NCBI GenBank assembly: GCA_016926985.1 | Contig: JAFGNO010000203.1 | Coordinates: 1-21,926 of the forward strand | From: Anaerolineae bacterium | GTDB lineage: Bacteria; Chloroflexota; Anaerolineae; Aggregatilineales; UBA3940 | DNA: 21,926 bases | Direction: 5' to 3' | Shown here: positions 1 to 8,228 of the stretch, piece after piece | Layout of the letters: each line of letters opens with the position of its first letter | Numbering within the stretch: the stretch's first letter is position 1 | Notes under the pieces: generated by a model | Databases searched by the model: none | What the model saw: only the letters and a program-made list of their open reading frames with translations | Told to the model about the DNA's origin: nothing | Made by a program: the position numbers and the translations under genes

Positions 1-100
1 AAGCATCTCAGACCTTTCGTGATGGTTAGGTCTTTAAGCTTACCCTGCCTTTCTGTTTTGTCGACCCATGTACAAAGTCGAGCTAAGAGGATAACACTGT

Positions 101-136
101 AAAACACAGCAGGCCGGGGAAAGATCCCTGGCCTGC
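101..136 (-). terminator. Rho-independent terminator of tRNA-Arg
   Basis: An inverted repeat at 109-136 (GCAGGCC arms extended by a wobble pair and three G-C pairs, six-base loop) lies just past the 3' end of the tRNA. On the minus strand it is followed by TGTGTTTT (101-108). Hairpin plus U-rich tail fits an intrinsic terminator that ends the tRNA transcript. Confidence 0.7.
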
Positions 137-147
137 GTATAGGCAAG

Positions 148-220
148 CGCCCCCGGCAGGACTCGAACCTGCAACCTTTGGCTTAGAAGGCCACTGCTCT
201 GTCCGTTGAGCTACAGGGGC
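148..220 (-). tRNA. tRNA-Arg (anticodon TCT)
   Basis: Read on the minus strand, this 73-nt stretch folds as a complete cloverleaf. The acceptor GCCCCTG pairs with CGGGGGC through one G-T wobble, the T arm is GCAGG-TTCGAGT-CCTGC, and the anticodon loop CTTCTAA carries TCT, which reads AGA (and AGG by wobble). The discriminator base is G and no CCA is encoded, so the end must be added by a nucleotidyltransferase. It has its own promoter and terminator. Its promoter lies about 55 bp past the stop of the 147-aa gene, so some read-through from that operon is possible. Confidence 0.95.
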
Positions 221-244
221 CAGAATGAGCCTCCAACATGCAGC

Positions 245-273
245 ATTCTATCGAAGGACCTGCGCCCCGTCAA
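245..273 (-). promoter_or_regulatory. Sigma70-type promoter for tRNA-Arg
   Basis: On the minus strand TTGACG (268-273) is separated by exactly 17 bp from TAGAAT (245-250). These are close to the consensus -35 and -10 hexamers. The expected start point is near 238, about 18 nt upstream of the mature tRNA end. The leader would be removed by RNase P. Confidence 0.65.
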
Positions 274-327
274 TGACGCGCAAATCCATTGTATCACACA
301 GATTGATTTACATATTCAGAAGAATGG

Positions 328-771
328 CTAATCACCCAGATAGGGTCTCAGTCCTTTATAGACCGTAACTCCGCTGAGGGTGCGCAAGATAGTCTCGGCT
401 GGACGGTCTATGCGCATCGCAATTTCAACCGGAGTCATGGGCCGATTGCCAGATGCCAGCAGCGTTCTGAAAATGGCTTCAACCAGTGTTGTACGGTCGG
501 TAATGAAGTCCGGGCTGTTGCTGCACGCCATCAAGAAAGCATACTGGGCTTGATCAACGGAGACCACATGCGCCGAGAATGGGTCAACCCAGTCCACGTT
601 ATCGCCGCCCGCTTCAGCAGCGTGGAACTCAATATCGCCAATTTCATCGCACAACTGCTGGATATGCAGGTCGATATCTTTGCCCGACTGCTGCCACCAA
701 TCGTAATCAATATGGAAGCGGGTTTCCATAGAGGGTTTCTGAAAACCGGGGGGAGTAGTTGGCCTCGCCAC
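328..771 (-). CDS. Unknown protein with C-terminal winged-helix-like segment
   Basis: A protein of about 147 residues that I do not recognise by name. The N-terminal third is Pro-rich and then has a W-W pair and a short acidic helix-rich region. Residues about 95-147 read like a winged helix: a helix with a Leu/Ile-Phe-Arg core, a gap with a PMTPVEIA turn, a second helix, and a beta-like tail (VTVYKGLRPY). That suggests DNA binding or a protein-protein role. Start choice: a longer frame begins at a TTG at 783, but a perfect GGAGG sits five bases before the in-frame GTG at 771, so GTG is preferred; ATG at 729 is a further alternative. It lies 18 bp downstream of the 525-aa gene and probably shares its transcript. 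No signal peptide or membrane segment is visible. Function unknown. Confidence 0.75.
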   Translation of the reverse strand: MARPTTPPGFQKPSMETRFHIDYDWWQQSGKDIDLHIQQLCDEIGDIEFHAAEAGGDNVDWVDPFSAHVVSVDQAQYAFLMACSNSPDFITDRTTLVEAIFRTLLASGNRPMTPVEIAMRIDRPAETILRTLSGVTVYKGLRPYLGD

Positions 772-789
772 TGGTTCCTCCAATTCAGA

Positions 790-2367
790 TCAGGACTTGA
801 TATCTTTGAGCCGCCAATAGTGGCCACCGATAGGCTCAAACTCGGGCAGCGCCACAAGATGGCTGAAAATCGGCCCCGGTGGAGAGCGCAAAATCAGGTT
901 CACTGCGCTGTATAGTGTTTTGGCATGGATATTTTTCTGGGGGTTCAGCGCTGCCAGTTCGCGTCCAATGGTTGTCATGATGGTAGACAAAGGGATCTTT
1001 CGCTTCCTGGTTTCCTGCCACCGGGCTTCAACCGCTTCTTCATCCGGTACAACAATGACCATCAGATCATCATAGTCACACCCAATGGACCACTGTTGAT
1101 TTTCGAATCGCAGACGGTCTCCGTCAACGACTCCGGTCAGCACCCAGTCTTTTCGAGGGCTACGCTTAGTATATTTGATCCTTACATAGCCGGCTGTATC
1201 AGTACGCTCAACGGTAATATAGCCGCCAACTGGAATATCGTAGCGTTCAAACCACGCCTCTAGTCCATACACATATCCGCCCTGCCGGACCACCCAGGCA
1301 GGTAGTTCTTCACCACTCTCATCATCAACCAGCGTAAAGCGAATACGCGGTGCGCGGTATGCAGTTGGGAACATCCGGCGCAGTTCATGCGAAAGTGGCA
1401 AAGTCCCTGCACGTTTATGTGGATATGTTAAGGTTATCGTCACCGATTCAGGCGCAGGCGCTCGCTTCAACACGATGTCGGTGTGTTCATCACGGATAGC
1501 GAGTTCCAGTTCCCGCATTTCATTATCAAGCAGGTTAGGGTCTTCAGGAAGCAGGTCATATACCAGGCGCGGCGGTGTCATGCGCACCTCTTCCGGTTCC
1601 ATCCGAACCAGGTACCACATTACCTGCCCCGCCGGGCCAACCTCGTCAAAGCGAGGATCTTCCTGAAGCCCATAGTTCATTGAGAACTCGGCCAACCGAC
1701 TGTTGATATCGTCCAGCATGCCGATGGCACCCAGCAGATCGGGCGTGCTTAACGGGCCGCCATCATTCATATCAAGCACAGCCTCAGCCAGGTTCAGGTG
1801 TCCAATATTGATCTCGGCCAGCAGCGAGCGGGGGAACCACCGGCCAGCCAACCTGACCAGATCGCCATGCTCCTCAAATCGCTCCTCTAAGGTGGCTGCG
1901 ACATTCCCACCATACTCAATAAACAACTCTTCTGGAGAAAGCAAACCCTCGTCTTCCGGTGTTTCATCCTCCACGTTCAGCGGATGGTCAATATCCAGTC
2001 CGCAGGCAAACTCATGCATGCGCCCGCTGTCCACTTCCACCGTGATAACCCCGAATTTGCCATATTGCGGATTTTGCCCTTCACGGACAGCCACAACAAC
2101 ACCGCTCTCATCGTGGAGTTGAGGAAATGCAATCTCGTCACCAGTGTCATACTCGCGGCGCAGCCGGAATTGATCTCCACTGCGGCCTCTCAACTGAATC
2201 TGCTGTTCTTCCTGGTCAACCCGATAACGCACAAGCACGAGCGCCATTTCATCCGCGGACAGGGGGATTTCGCGCTCAAGTAATACATTGTACAGATGCT
2301 CAATATCAGCATCGACCAATTGGAAATCTTCTCCCCAGTACTTCGGGGTTTGGGTGCGTCTTTGCAC
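790..2367 (-). CDS. Multi-domain putative DNA-binding protein, unknown
   Basis: A 525-residue protein of unknown function starting at GTG. Visible layout: residues 15-50 look like a helix-turn-helix segment; 80-115 like a small beta barrel (GVVVAVREG, then GKFGVITVEV). Residues 190-258 resemble a winged helix with a DPRF wing and an invariant-looking VGPAGQVMWYLVRMEP tail. Residues 305-400 are beta-rich with LPLSHELRRMFP, a D-D-E-S-G-E-E turn, GYVYGLEAWF and IPVGGYITVER, recalling B3-type DNA-binding barrels. Residues 455-521 resemble a HARE-HTH/winged-helix domain (KTLYSAVN, then GHYWRL). A linker near 130-150 is very acidic. No membrane segment or signal peptide is present. It has its own promoter (2448-2476) and is followed closely by the 147-aa gene. 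A role in transcription or chromosome biology is inference from domain style only. Confidence 0.8.
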   Translation of the reverse strand: MQRRTQTPKYWGEDFQLVDADIEHLYNVLLEREIPLSADEMALVLVRYRVDQEEQQIQLRGRSGDQFRLRREYDTGDEIAFPQLHDESGVVVAVREGQNPQYGKFGVITVEVDSGRMHEFACGLDIDHPLNVEDETPEDEGLLSPEELFIEYGGNVAATLEERFEEHGDLVRLAGRWFPRSLLAEINIGHLNLAEAVLDMNDGGPLSTPDLLGAIGMLDDINSRLAEFSMNYGLQEDPRFDEVGPAGQVMWYLVRMEPEEVRMTPPRLVYDLLPEDPNLLDNEMRELELAIRDEHTDIVLKRAPAPESVTITLTYPHKRAGTLPLSHELRRMFPTAYRAPRIRFTLVDDESGEELPAWVVRQGGYVYGLEAWFERYDIPVGGYITVERTDTAGYVRIKYTKRSPRKDWVLTGVVDGDRLRFENQQWSIGCDYDDLMVIVVPDEEAVEARWQETRKRKIPLSTIMTTIGRELAALNPQKNIHAKTLYSAVNLILRSPPGPIFSHLVALPEFEPIGGHYWRLKDIKS

Positions 2368-2447
2368 GACCAGAACCTGCTCCTAACACATTCGGTTAAA
2401 ACTAGGTGGATAAGCCAGTCAATATGGCTGAGGTCTCAACGGCGTCG

Positions 2448-2476
2448 ATTATACCTACTGGCTTCCTCATACGCAA
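2448..2476 (-). promoter_or_regulatory. Sigma70-type promoter for the 525-aa gene
   Basis: On the minus strand TTGCGT (2471-2476) and TATAAT (2448-2453) are spaced by 17 bp. The -35 lies only about 10 bp past the stop of the M23 peptidase gene. Transcription would start near 2441, leaving a leader of roughly 75 nt before the GTG at 2367. An AGGAGCAGG stretch precedes that GTG by 8-17 nt and is the likely ribosome binding site. Confidence 0.7.
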
Positions 2477-2485
2477 TTTGCCCGG

Positions 2486-3901
2486 TTATGGAAATGATAC
2501 CTCAACCCACTGAAGCGGATTCACGGCAAAGCCGTTCACCCATAACTCCCAGTGCAGATGTGCCGCAGTAGACAGCCCTGTGTTGCCCACTGCACCAATC
2601 TGCTGCCCGGCATGGACCAGATCACCCGGACTGACCAGACTGGATGACTGATGCCAGAATCCGCTGTATACACCCCATCCGTGATCGATTACAGTTGCCA
2701 GCCCTCTTACAACCAGCCAGCTTGAATCGACAACCACACCATCAGCCGGAGCCACTACAGGCGTACCGGTCGGTACTGCAACATCCAGGCCGGCGTGATA
2801 CGAGAAAAATCCACGGTCATTATAGGATCGGAGGGTTCCGAACGGCGATGAGATCTCGCCTTCAACCGGCATCTGGAACGTTCCGTCCCAGAAGCGTTCC
2901 GTTCTAAAGCCTGTCATGACGGCAACCAGATAAAGCAGTTCCCCTTGAGTTACGGCTTCATCATTGAGAAGGGCATCAATATCGGGTGACAGGACAATTA
3001 CTTCTGCAGAGTAATCGCCATCGGCAATCCAGACATCACGTTCAAACTCAAATGCAGTCCCGTCATTCTTAATAAGCGTGATCCGGATTGGATAGCGACC
3101 GGGAGTAAGCCAGCGATTAACACCAATCAGCGCGGCATACGATCCGGCGTCTTCTGCTACAGGCCATGATTGTCCAAGGAATTCAACTCCAGCTATCCCC
3201 GGTTCGGTCGACCGGATGGACACGCCACATGTGCTGCCAGGAAAGCAGGGCAGTGGCTTCATGGCTACCGACCATTCTGTAGTTTCCTGTTCCAGCCGGC
3301 AATCATCCTCACATGGAATTGAAAGATAGTGATCAGGGGACAGTGTGTAGGGGCTGCCAACAGTGTTCAGCAGCATAATCGACTGCGGACTTATATTCGC
3401 CTGGTAAGCCAGAGACCATATCCCCAGCCTGTCGCTGGCCGACACTGTCCGGGATGGATGCCCGGAGATATCTCCTCCCAGTAAAACAGGCAGACCGGCA
3501 AACAGGGAGGAACAGTGAACGATCCGGTTGCGATGGGCAAACTCAATGGCAGGTTCGCCCCCCCTGGCAGCAACCTCCCGAAGGGTTTCTGCCAACCCCA
3601 CTACCCCGGCACCCGGTTCCGGTGCCATTTCAATCCCTGCGGGCAGCAGCAAGACCTGGCCTATATGTGGAAGCAGCCCCGGGTCCAGCATGTTGAATTC
3701 TGCCAGATGCTGCGCCTGAATACCAAGCTGCAGCGCAATCGACTCGAATGATTCGCCATACCGCACACTATGCAAGCCAACCAGTTCCACCTGCTGTTCC
3801 TCTTGCGATGAAGCAACGCCAGGTGGTTTTGCTTGGATAAAGCACACCAACAGGAATAGAGCAAGTCCTTTAATCCAGGCGGAGATCTTACAGGTTTTCA
3901 T
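2486..3901 (-). CDS. Secreted LysM/M23 metalloendopeptidase
   Basis: A 471-residue exported peptidoglycan hydrolase, if started at the ATG at 3901. That start gives a clear signal peptide (KTCK-SAWIK, then GLALFLLVCFIQA); the frame runs further upstream to 3988 but would bury it. Order: signal peptide 1-24; first LysM about 43-87; a weaker second LysM about 154-197 ending in LSIPC; an Ig-like beta region about 220-320; M23 domain about 340-465. Zinc and catalytic residues are present: H369 and D373 (HAGLD), H417 (FWHQ) and H448/H450 (HLHWE). The family cleaves peptide crosslinks and remodels cell walls or lipid-linked murein. The gene overlaps the DUF192 gene upstream by 14 bp, and GAAGGGGA lies inside that gene before the ATG, so translational coupling is likely. 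The expected location is outside the cytoplasmic membrane. A non-catalytic amidase-activator role is unlikely because the metal residues are intact. Confidence 0.92.
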   Translation of the reverse strand: MKTCKISAWIKGLALFLLVCFIQAKPPGVASSQEEQQVELVGLHSVRYGESFESIALQLGIQAQHLAEFNMLDPGLLPHIGQVLLLPAGIEMAPEPGAGVVGLAETLREVAARGGEPAIEFAHRNRIVHCSSLFAGLPVLLGGDISGHPSRTVSASDRLGIWSLAYQANISPQSIMLLNTVGSPYTLSPDHYLSIPCEDDCRLEQETTEWSVAMKPLPCFPGSTCGVSIRSTEPGIAGVEFLGQSWPVAEDAGSYAALIGVNRWLTPGRYPIRITLIKNDGTAFEFERDVWIADGDYSAEVIVLSPDIDALLNDEAVTQGELLYLVAVMTGFRTERFWDGTFQMPVEGEISSPFGTLRSYNDRGFFSYHAGLDVAVPTGTPVVAPADGVVVDSSWLVVRGLATVIDHGWGVYSGFWHQSSSLVSPGDLVHAGQQIGAVGNTGLSTAAHLHWELWVNGFAVNPLQWVEVSFP

Positions 3902-4256
3902 GAAATACGAGGGAATCCCCTTCTTGTACAGCATCAAGCAAATCGGGATGTGTTTCAAGGGTATATTTCGCCGGTTGAGCCGGGACATAAACCGGGTGCC
4001 AGGGTTTCGCCAACCGCCGGTCTACCACACGGAATTCGCGATCCAGCCAGATAACAGCAATCGGGAAAAACATAAACATCATATGAATTGCAGTCGCCGA
4101 ACGGCTTTCAAACTGCTCAACCAGGAGCAAACCTTCGCCCTGTCTCAGGCGTCGGCGAAACATCAACCCACGCAGCCGGCAAAAAAACGATGAGCACCAC
4201 TTTACCCGGGTCAGAAGCGTGCTGTTATCGGATTCTCTGATGAGGAGTCCAACCAT
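3888..4256 (-). CDS. DUF192 family protein
   Basis: A 122-residue protein with the DUF192 pattern: RLRGLMFRRRL (residues 27-37), GEGLLLV, then HMMFMFFPIAVIWLD (58-72), VVDRRLAKPW (77-86) and YTLE near 98-101. The family forms a small beta-barrel of unknown biochemical function. Many members are exported, but this one has no signal peptide, so it is probably cytosolic. ATG is preceded by AAGG at a four-base spacing. Its last 14 bp overlap the start of the M23 peptidase gene, which suggests the two are made together. Functional link to cell wall metabolism is unproven. Confidence 0.88.
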   Translation of the reverse strand: MVGLLIRESDNSTLLTRVKWCSSFFCRLRGLMFRRRLRQGEGLLLVEQFESRSATAIHMMFMFFPIAVIWLDREFRVVDRRLAKPWHPVYVPAQPAKYTLETHPDLLDAVQEGDSLVFHENL

Positions 4257-4284
4257 TTTACCTTCGCCCTAACTTATGACATAA

Positions 4285-4309
4285 ATAAAGGGCGCGACGC
4301 GCCCTTTAT
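4285..4309 (-). terminator. Palindromic terminator after response regulator
   Basis: A perfect inverted repeat with 12-base arms (ATAAAGGGCGCG and its complement) around a single central A. It lies between the response regulator stop (4333) and the DUF192 start (4256). The G+C-rich core flanked by AAA/TTT lets it work in either direction, ending the response regulator transcript on the minus strand. Confidence 0.75.
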
Positions 4310-4332
4310 ACGTCAGAAATAACCCAAACCCT

Positions 4333-4743
4333 CTATTGGCCCGACGATCCTTCCCGTGCAGCAAGCACCTTTTCGATGCTTTTAAGCAAATCTGCCGGGC
4401 TGAATGGCTTGGTGATATAGTCATGTACCTTTGCGATATGAAGTCCCAGTACCTTGTCGATATTCTGCGCTTTTGCGGTTACAACAATAACCGGAATCGA
4501 CGACATATATGCGTCAGCTTTCATCTGCTGGTACACATCCCAGCCGTTCATATCCGGCATCATTAGATCGAGCAGCACAAGGTCCGGTTTTTCTTCGTTA
4601 ATCAGGTCCAGACCTTCCTTGCCACCAAGCGCACCAAGAACCTCAAACCCGCGTGTTTTCAAGATCAACTTAACAAGTTCGATCATGGCAGGTTCATCTT
4701 CAATGCAGACAACTTTGAGTGTGCGGGCTGGCTCTTCTGTCAT
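4333..4743 (-). CDS. Stand-alone response regulator (CheY-like REC)
   Basis: A 136-residue single receiver domain with no output domain. Key residues are all visible: acidic pocket E15-D16-E17, phosphoacceptor D59 (LLDLMMPDMNG), T89 and K112 (TKPF). Such proteins act by phosphorylation-dependent binding to a partner, or as phosphotransfer intermediates. A strong GGGGGA precedes the ATG by three bases. It appears to be transcribed alone, between a promoter at 4810-4837 and a terminator at 4285-4309. A six-base-pair hairpin (4778-4794) lies in its predicted leader. No kinase is adjacent; the nearest is the REC-kinase at 8314-9567, on the other strand. Confidence 0.95.
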   Translation of the reverse strand: MTEEPARTLKVVCIEDEPAMIELVKLILKTRGFEVLGALGGKEGLDLINEEKPDLVLLDLMMPDMNGWDVYQQMKADAYMSSIPVIVVTAKAQNIDKVLGLHIAKVHDYITKPFSPADLLKSIEKVLAAREGSSGQ

Positions 4744-4809
4744 TGTTCCCCCAAATCCTGGTATTTCTGTCCAACCTCTTCCGACATGCGGAAGTTCGCC
4801 AGTAATGTC

Positions 4810-4837
4810 ATTTTACCAGACTTAGTATGATATGCAA
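4810..4837 (-). promoter_or_regulatory. Possible promoter for the response regulator
   Basis: On the minus strand TTGCAT (4832-4837) and TAAAAT (4810-4815) are 16 bp apart, in the gap between the dinG stop and the response regulator. The expected leader of about 60 nt contains the hairpin CTTCCG/CGGAAG at 4778-4794. Confidence 0.45.
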
Positions 4838-4843
4838 CCATAC

Positions 4844-7666
4844 TCACTGAATATGAGTGCTTTCAAGCCAGCGAACAGCCGATTCGGGCAAATCGCGGAG
4901 GCTCCCGCACATCACTTTACAATCCGGCAGGGACTGTAGAAAACGGTGTCCATAGTTCTTGCTGATAATTCGACGATCCATTATCACCACAATGCCGCGA
5001 TCCGTCTTGCGCCTGATCAACCGTCCAAAGCCCTGCCTGAACCGGAGAATTGTCTCCGGAAGTGCGAAGTTGTTAAACGAGTCATCGTACAACTCGCTCC
5101 GGGCAGCAAAGATGGGATCGCTGGGTACACTGAAAGGAAGCCTTACAATGACAACCACACTCAAGTCAGCACCGGGGACGTCCACGCCTTCCCAGAACGA
5201 TCGTGTCCCAAACAACACGGCCTTTTCGCTGGAAATAAATCCTTCCAGCATGCTTGAGCGGCTGACCCCTTCCGTCTGGTCATAGATGGTAATTCCAGCC
5301 TTTTCGAGGTCGCTTCCGATGGTATGCACAGTTGCCCGAAGCTGGGCATAGCTGGTGAACAAAACCATCGCCCGTCCTTCTGTCGCCAGGCAGAGATCGA
5401 GAATTCCACGTTCAACAGCTGATTGATACGCCTGCTGGCTAGTTGGTTCAGGAATATCGTTAACAACATACAACAGCGCATTGCTCCGGTAGTCGAAGGG
5501 AGAGGTAATAACCACCTCATCAAACCCTTCTGCATCAAGCTGGTCGACGATAAAGGCAAACGAGTCATCGCTCCTGATCGTGGCGCTGGTCAATATGACG
5601 CTGTCTTTAGTATTCCACAGATGCTTTTGTACCATCGGGCCAATATCCAGAGGTGCCGTATGAACTGAAATCCGGTCACCATTTGCTGAAAACTCCACCC
5701 AGTAGACCGTGTTTGCATCCGGTTCCAGTACCAGTTCGCCTAGCCGGTTATGAAGGTCAATGAAATAGCGAGCCGCTGCGCTTACGCCACCTACCAGATC
5801 GTCAAAATTGTCAATGTCATAATTTTTCAACTCCAGAAGTCCAGTCGACAGGCGATCCATGGCCTCTGCCAACCCGCCGGTGAACTTACTGAGGTTATCC
5901 CAGCTGATTTCAATATCCGCCCAACCGGGCTGAACACGCAGTGGGGACTGGATACGCACCCGGTGGGTGTACTCATTTCGGGGTATCCGGGTATGCTGTT
6001 CAATGAATTCTTTCAGCAAATTAAAAAAGTAATCGACATGGTGCTTCATTACGCTGGATACGCCAATAACTAGCTCAACATATTCCTGTATGGTCAGATA
6101 GTAAGCTTCCGGAAGACCAGCCTGACACTGCCGCAGGAGTTCGCCAAAAAGACCGCTGTTTTGACTGCCCAGATCGGCGATCTGGCGCTGGATGATTCCA
6201 GCCTCAGCCCTGAAGCTAAGACTGTTGGTTATCGCATCCTCCAGATGATGGGCCTCATCGATCACGAGGTGCCGGTATTCCGGTAAAACCCGTCCCCCGG
6301 TCACAATGTCCGATAACAGGAGTGCATGGTTCACTATCAGTAAATGGGCGGTTTCTGCCCGCTGTTTGGCAATATAGAATGGGCACTCCCCGCCCATCTG
6401 CACCGCACATCGCTCGGTGCTGCAACCCTCGTCTTCAGCACTCAAACGATTCCAGATGCTGAATTCAGAAGCCCCCCGAAGGGTAAGCTGCCCCCGGTCG
6501 CCAGAGCCTCCCTCATTTAGCCAGATCAGGAGCTTGGCAAGCATCAACATCTCAATCGGAGAAGTCGGTCCTCTCCGACGGAGCGCAGCCAGCCGCCTGG
6601 GGCACAGGTAGTTGCTGCGTCCTTTCAGCACTGCGTATCGCACTGGAGAACCTAATGCCTCAATCAGCAAAGGAATATCCTTGGTAACCAACTGCTCCTG
6701 AAGGTTAATGGTGTTGGTACTGATAACAACCCGCTCACTGTTGTCCGTGGCAAACCGGGCAGCAGGCACAAGATAGGCCAGTGATTTGCCGACCCCAGTT
6801 GGGGCTTCAATCAGCAGATGCCGACTTTCATTCAGCGCGGCACCTACCTCGCGAAGCATTTTGGCCTGTTGGGGACGATACTCATAGGAATCAATGACTG
6901 CAGACAATGGCCCGTCGGGCTCAATGGCAGCCACCGCCTGATCGAGGTCTATACTGCGTCGCTCCTGTGCTGGCGTCAATCCCGACCTGTCGGATCTTGA
7001 GGTCTTGAAAAGGTTAATCTGCGAATCACCAAATGCGGGCGCTCCCTCCCGTTTCCCGGAGGTAAATGCCTCACGCGCCCGGGGCGCCATGGCCTCTTCG
7101 AATACGAGAGCCGCATCCCAGGGCATTTGTTTGCCATTCCTGACGATCTCTGCCAGTGTATCGAGAGGCAGTGCAAGTACCTTCTCCCAGAGATGCTGGT
7201 ATAGCGCAACGGTCGTGTATACATCAGAGAGAGCGCGGTGAGCCTGTTCCACCTCTATATCCAGTTCTGCTGCCAGCCCACCCAGGCTGTAACGCGGGGC
7301 GGCAGGCAGCAGAACTGAGGCGAGGGCATAGGTATCAATCAGGGGATTAGAGAGATTGGCATCGGATTTGTTCAGGAAATCGACATCAAAACGGATATTG
7401 TGACCAACCAGCGGCGAACTACCGACAAAGCGACGAAGCCCGGCAAGGACTTCTCGGATACGCGGAGAGCCTTTCACATCATCGTCAGTAATCCCCGTTA
7501 ACCTGGTAATAAAGGGAGGGATGGGATGGCCGGGGTTGACCAGGGTCGTCCAGCTATCCAGGACTTCGCCATCATGGAAGCGGACTGCGGCGATCTCAAT
7601 GATCTGCTCAGTGCTCAAGTCCAGCCCGGTGCTCTCAATATCAATCGCGACAAGTGTGTCGCGCAT
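4844..7666 (-). CDS. dinG: DinG-family helicase with DEDDh exonuclease domain
   Basis: A 940-residue fusion of an epsilon-like 3'-5' exonuclease and an XPD/DinG superfamily 2 helicase. The exonuclease (residues 1-165) keeps D9 and E11 (DIES), D94 (NIRFD), and H143 and D148 (HRALSD), so it should be catalytically competent. The helicase has Walker A APTGVGKS (288-295), DEAHH (470-474), the SAT motif (VILTSATI), EGVD and the C-terminal QGFGRLIRR motif. Four cysteines between Walker A and DEAH (C355, C415, C420, C428) match an iron-sulfur cluster site. In some Gram-positive homologues with this domain pair the cluster or helicase function is lost; here both look intact. The likely role is unwinding or trimming damaged or R-loop DNA. 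The ATG follows AAGGGA by seven bases. It lies 52 bp after the membrane protein gene and may be cotranscribed with it. Confidence 0.94.
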   Translation of the reverse strand: MRDTLVAIDIESTGLDLSTEQIIEIAAVRFHDGEVLDSWTTLVNPGHPIPPFITRLTGITDDDVKGSPRIREVLAGLRRFVGSSPLVGHNIRFDVDFLNKSDANLSNPLIDTYALASVLLPAAPRYSLGGLAAELDIEVEQAHRALSDVYTTVALYQHLWEKVLALPLDTLAEIVRNGKQMPWDAALVFEEAMAPRAREAFTSGKREGAPAFGDSQINLFKTSRSDRSGLTPAQERRSIDLDQAVAAIEPDGPLSAVIDSYEYRPQQAKMLREVGAALNESRHLLIEAPTGVGKSLAYLVPAARFATDNSERVVISTNTINLQEQLVTKDIPLLIEALGSPVRYAVLKGRSNYLCPRRLAALRRRGPTSPIEMLMLAKLLIWLNEGGSGDRGQLTLRGASEFSIWNRLSAEDEGCSTERCAVQMGGECPFYIAKQRAETAHLLIVNHALLLSDIVTGGRVLPEYRHLVIDEAHHLEDAITNSLSFRAEAGIIQRQIADLGSQNSGLFGELLRQCQAGLPEAYYLTIQEYVELVIGVSSVMKHHVDYFFNLLKEFIEQHTRIPRNEYTHRVRIQSPLRVQPGWADIEISWDNLSKFTGGLAEAMDRLSTGLLELKNYDIDNFDDLVGGVSAAARYFIDLHNRLGELVLEPDANTVYWVEFSANGDRISVHTAPLDIGPMVQKHLWNTKDSVILTSATIRSDDSFAFIVDQLDAEGFDEVVITSPFDYRSNALLYVVNDIPEPTSQQAYQSAVERGILDLCLATEGRAMVLFTSYAQLRATVHTIGSDLEKAGITIYDQTEGVSRSSMLEGFISSEKAVLFGTRSFWEGVDVPGADLSVVVIVRLPFSVPSDPIFAARSELYDDSFNNFALPETILRFRQGFGRLIRRKTDRGIVVIMDRRIISKNYGHRFLQSLPDCKVMCGSLRDLPESAVRWLESTHIQ

Positions 7667-7718
7667 AGGATTTCCCTTTCTGAAGGTGAGTATTCAGCCG
7701 CTGCACCATCAACTCTGA

Positions 7719-8228
7719 TTAATGCGACTGATGCCAGTATACTGATGTATGGGTTTCCAAAGCCACCATCAGTTCCTCATAGTTCTCCAGCGTATCCGGT
7801 GTAACAACAATTGTCTGCCTGAAACCCTGCCCGTAGACCAGCCCCGGAAGGCGATTGAGTGGAGACAGCCCTTCATATACGCTGATGCTGACGATTTCGA
7901 TAGGGTCCTCTTCCTGATCGGCTGCGTGTGCATATATCAGAACGCGATTAATGGCCTCCCAGGGAACAAACCGCTCCGGCAGCAGCAGACGGTCGATAAT
8001 CAACCCATCTTCTGTCACCGATATTTCGCACACCGAGACCAGAGCGCTGGTCGAGACATATATCAGGAAAATCAGGCCAATGAATTCAATGACCCGCACT
8101 CTGGGCGTAATCACCCAGCCGCAAAGCACCAGCAAGGACAGCATCAGGATTGGCAGCCACAACCTGATGCCCGGCCTTTTGAAACGGTGATGAGAAATAA
8201 CCTCTCTGCCGGATGAATCTGCTGTCAT
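7719..8228 (-). CDS. Membrane protein with PH-like C-terminal domain
   Basis: A 169-residue protein. Two hydrophobic segments (about 22-41 and 46-66) follow a basic, His-containing N-terminus. The soluble remainder (about 67-165) has the short strand pattern of bacterial PH domains: a CEISVTEDGLIIDR strand pair, LPERFVPWEAINRV, a strand-rich middle, and a last helix with NYEELMVALETH. The family assignment (bPH type) is tentative. The likely location is the cytoplasmic membrane with the domain in the cytosol. It lies upstream of dinG with no terminator between them. No specific function can be given. Confidence 0.78.
   Translation of the reverse strand: MTADSSGREVISHHRFKRPGIRLWLPILMLSLLVLCGWVITPRVRVIEFIGLIFLIYVSTSALVSVCEISVTEDGLIIDRLLLPERFVPWEAINRVLIYAHAADQEEDPIEIVSISVYEGLSPLNRLPGLVYGQGFRQTIVVTPDTLENYEELMVALETHTSVYWHQSH

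Noticed and set aside
1..100. Partial gene or RNA at the left edge
   Set aside because: No open frame of use, no RNA fold and no promoter stands out; I see nothing supportable here.
550..2571. Long plus-strand open frames opposite the two unknown genes
   Set aside because: They are rich in Ser, Pro and Arg as expected for antisense frames, have no recognisable motifs, and run against clear minus-strand genes with a promoter and binding sites.
4844..4862. Short inverted repeat ACTCA/TGAGT around the dinG stop as a terminator
   Set aside because: The stem is only five base pairs and A/T-rich, with no T run after it on the minus strand.
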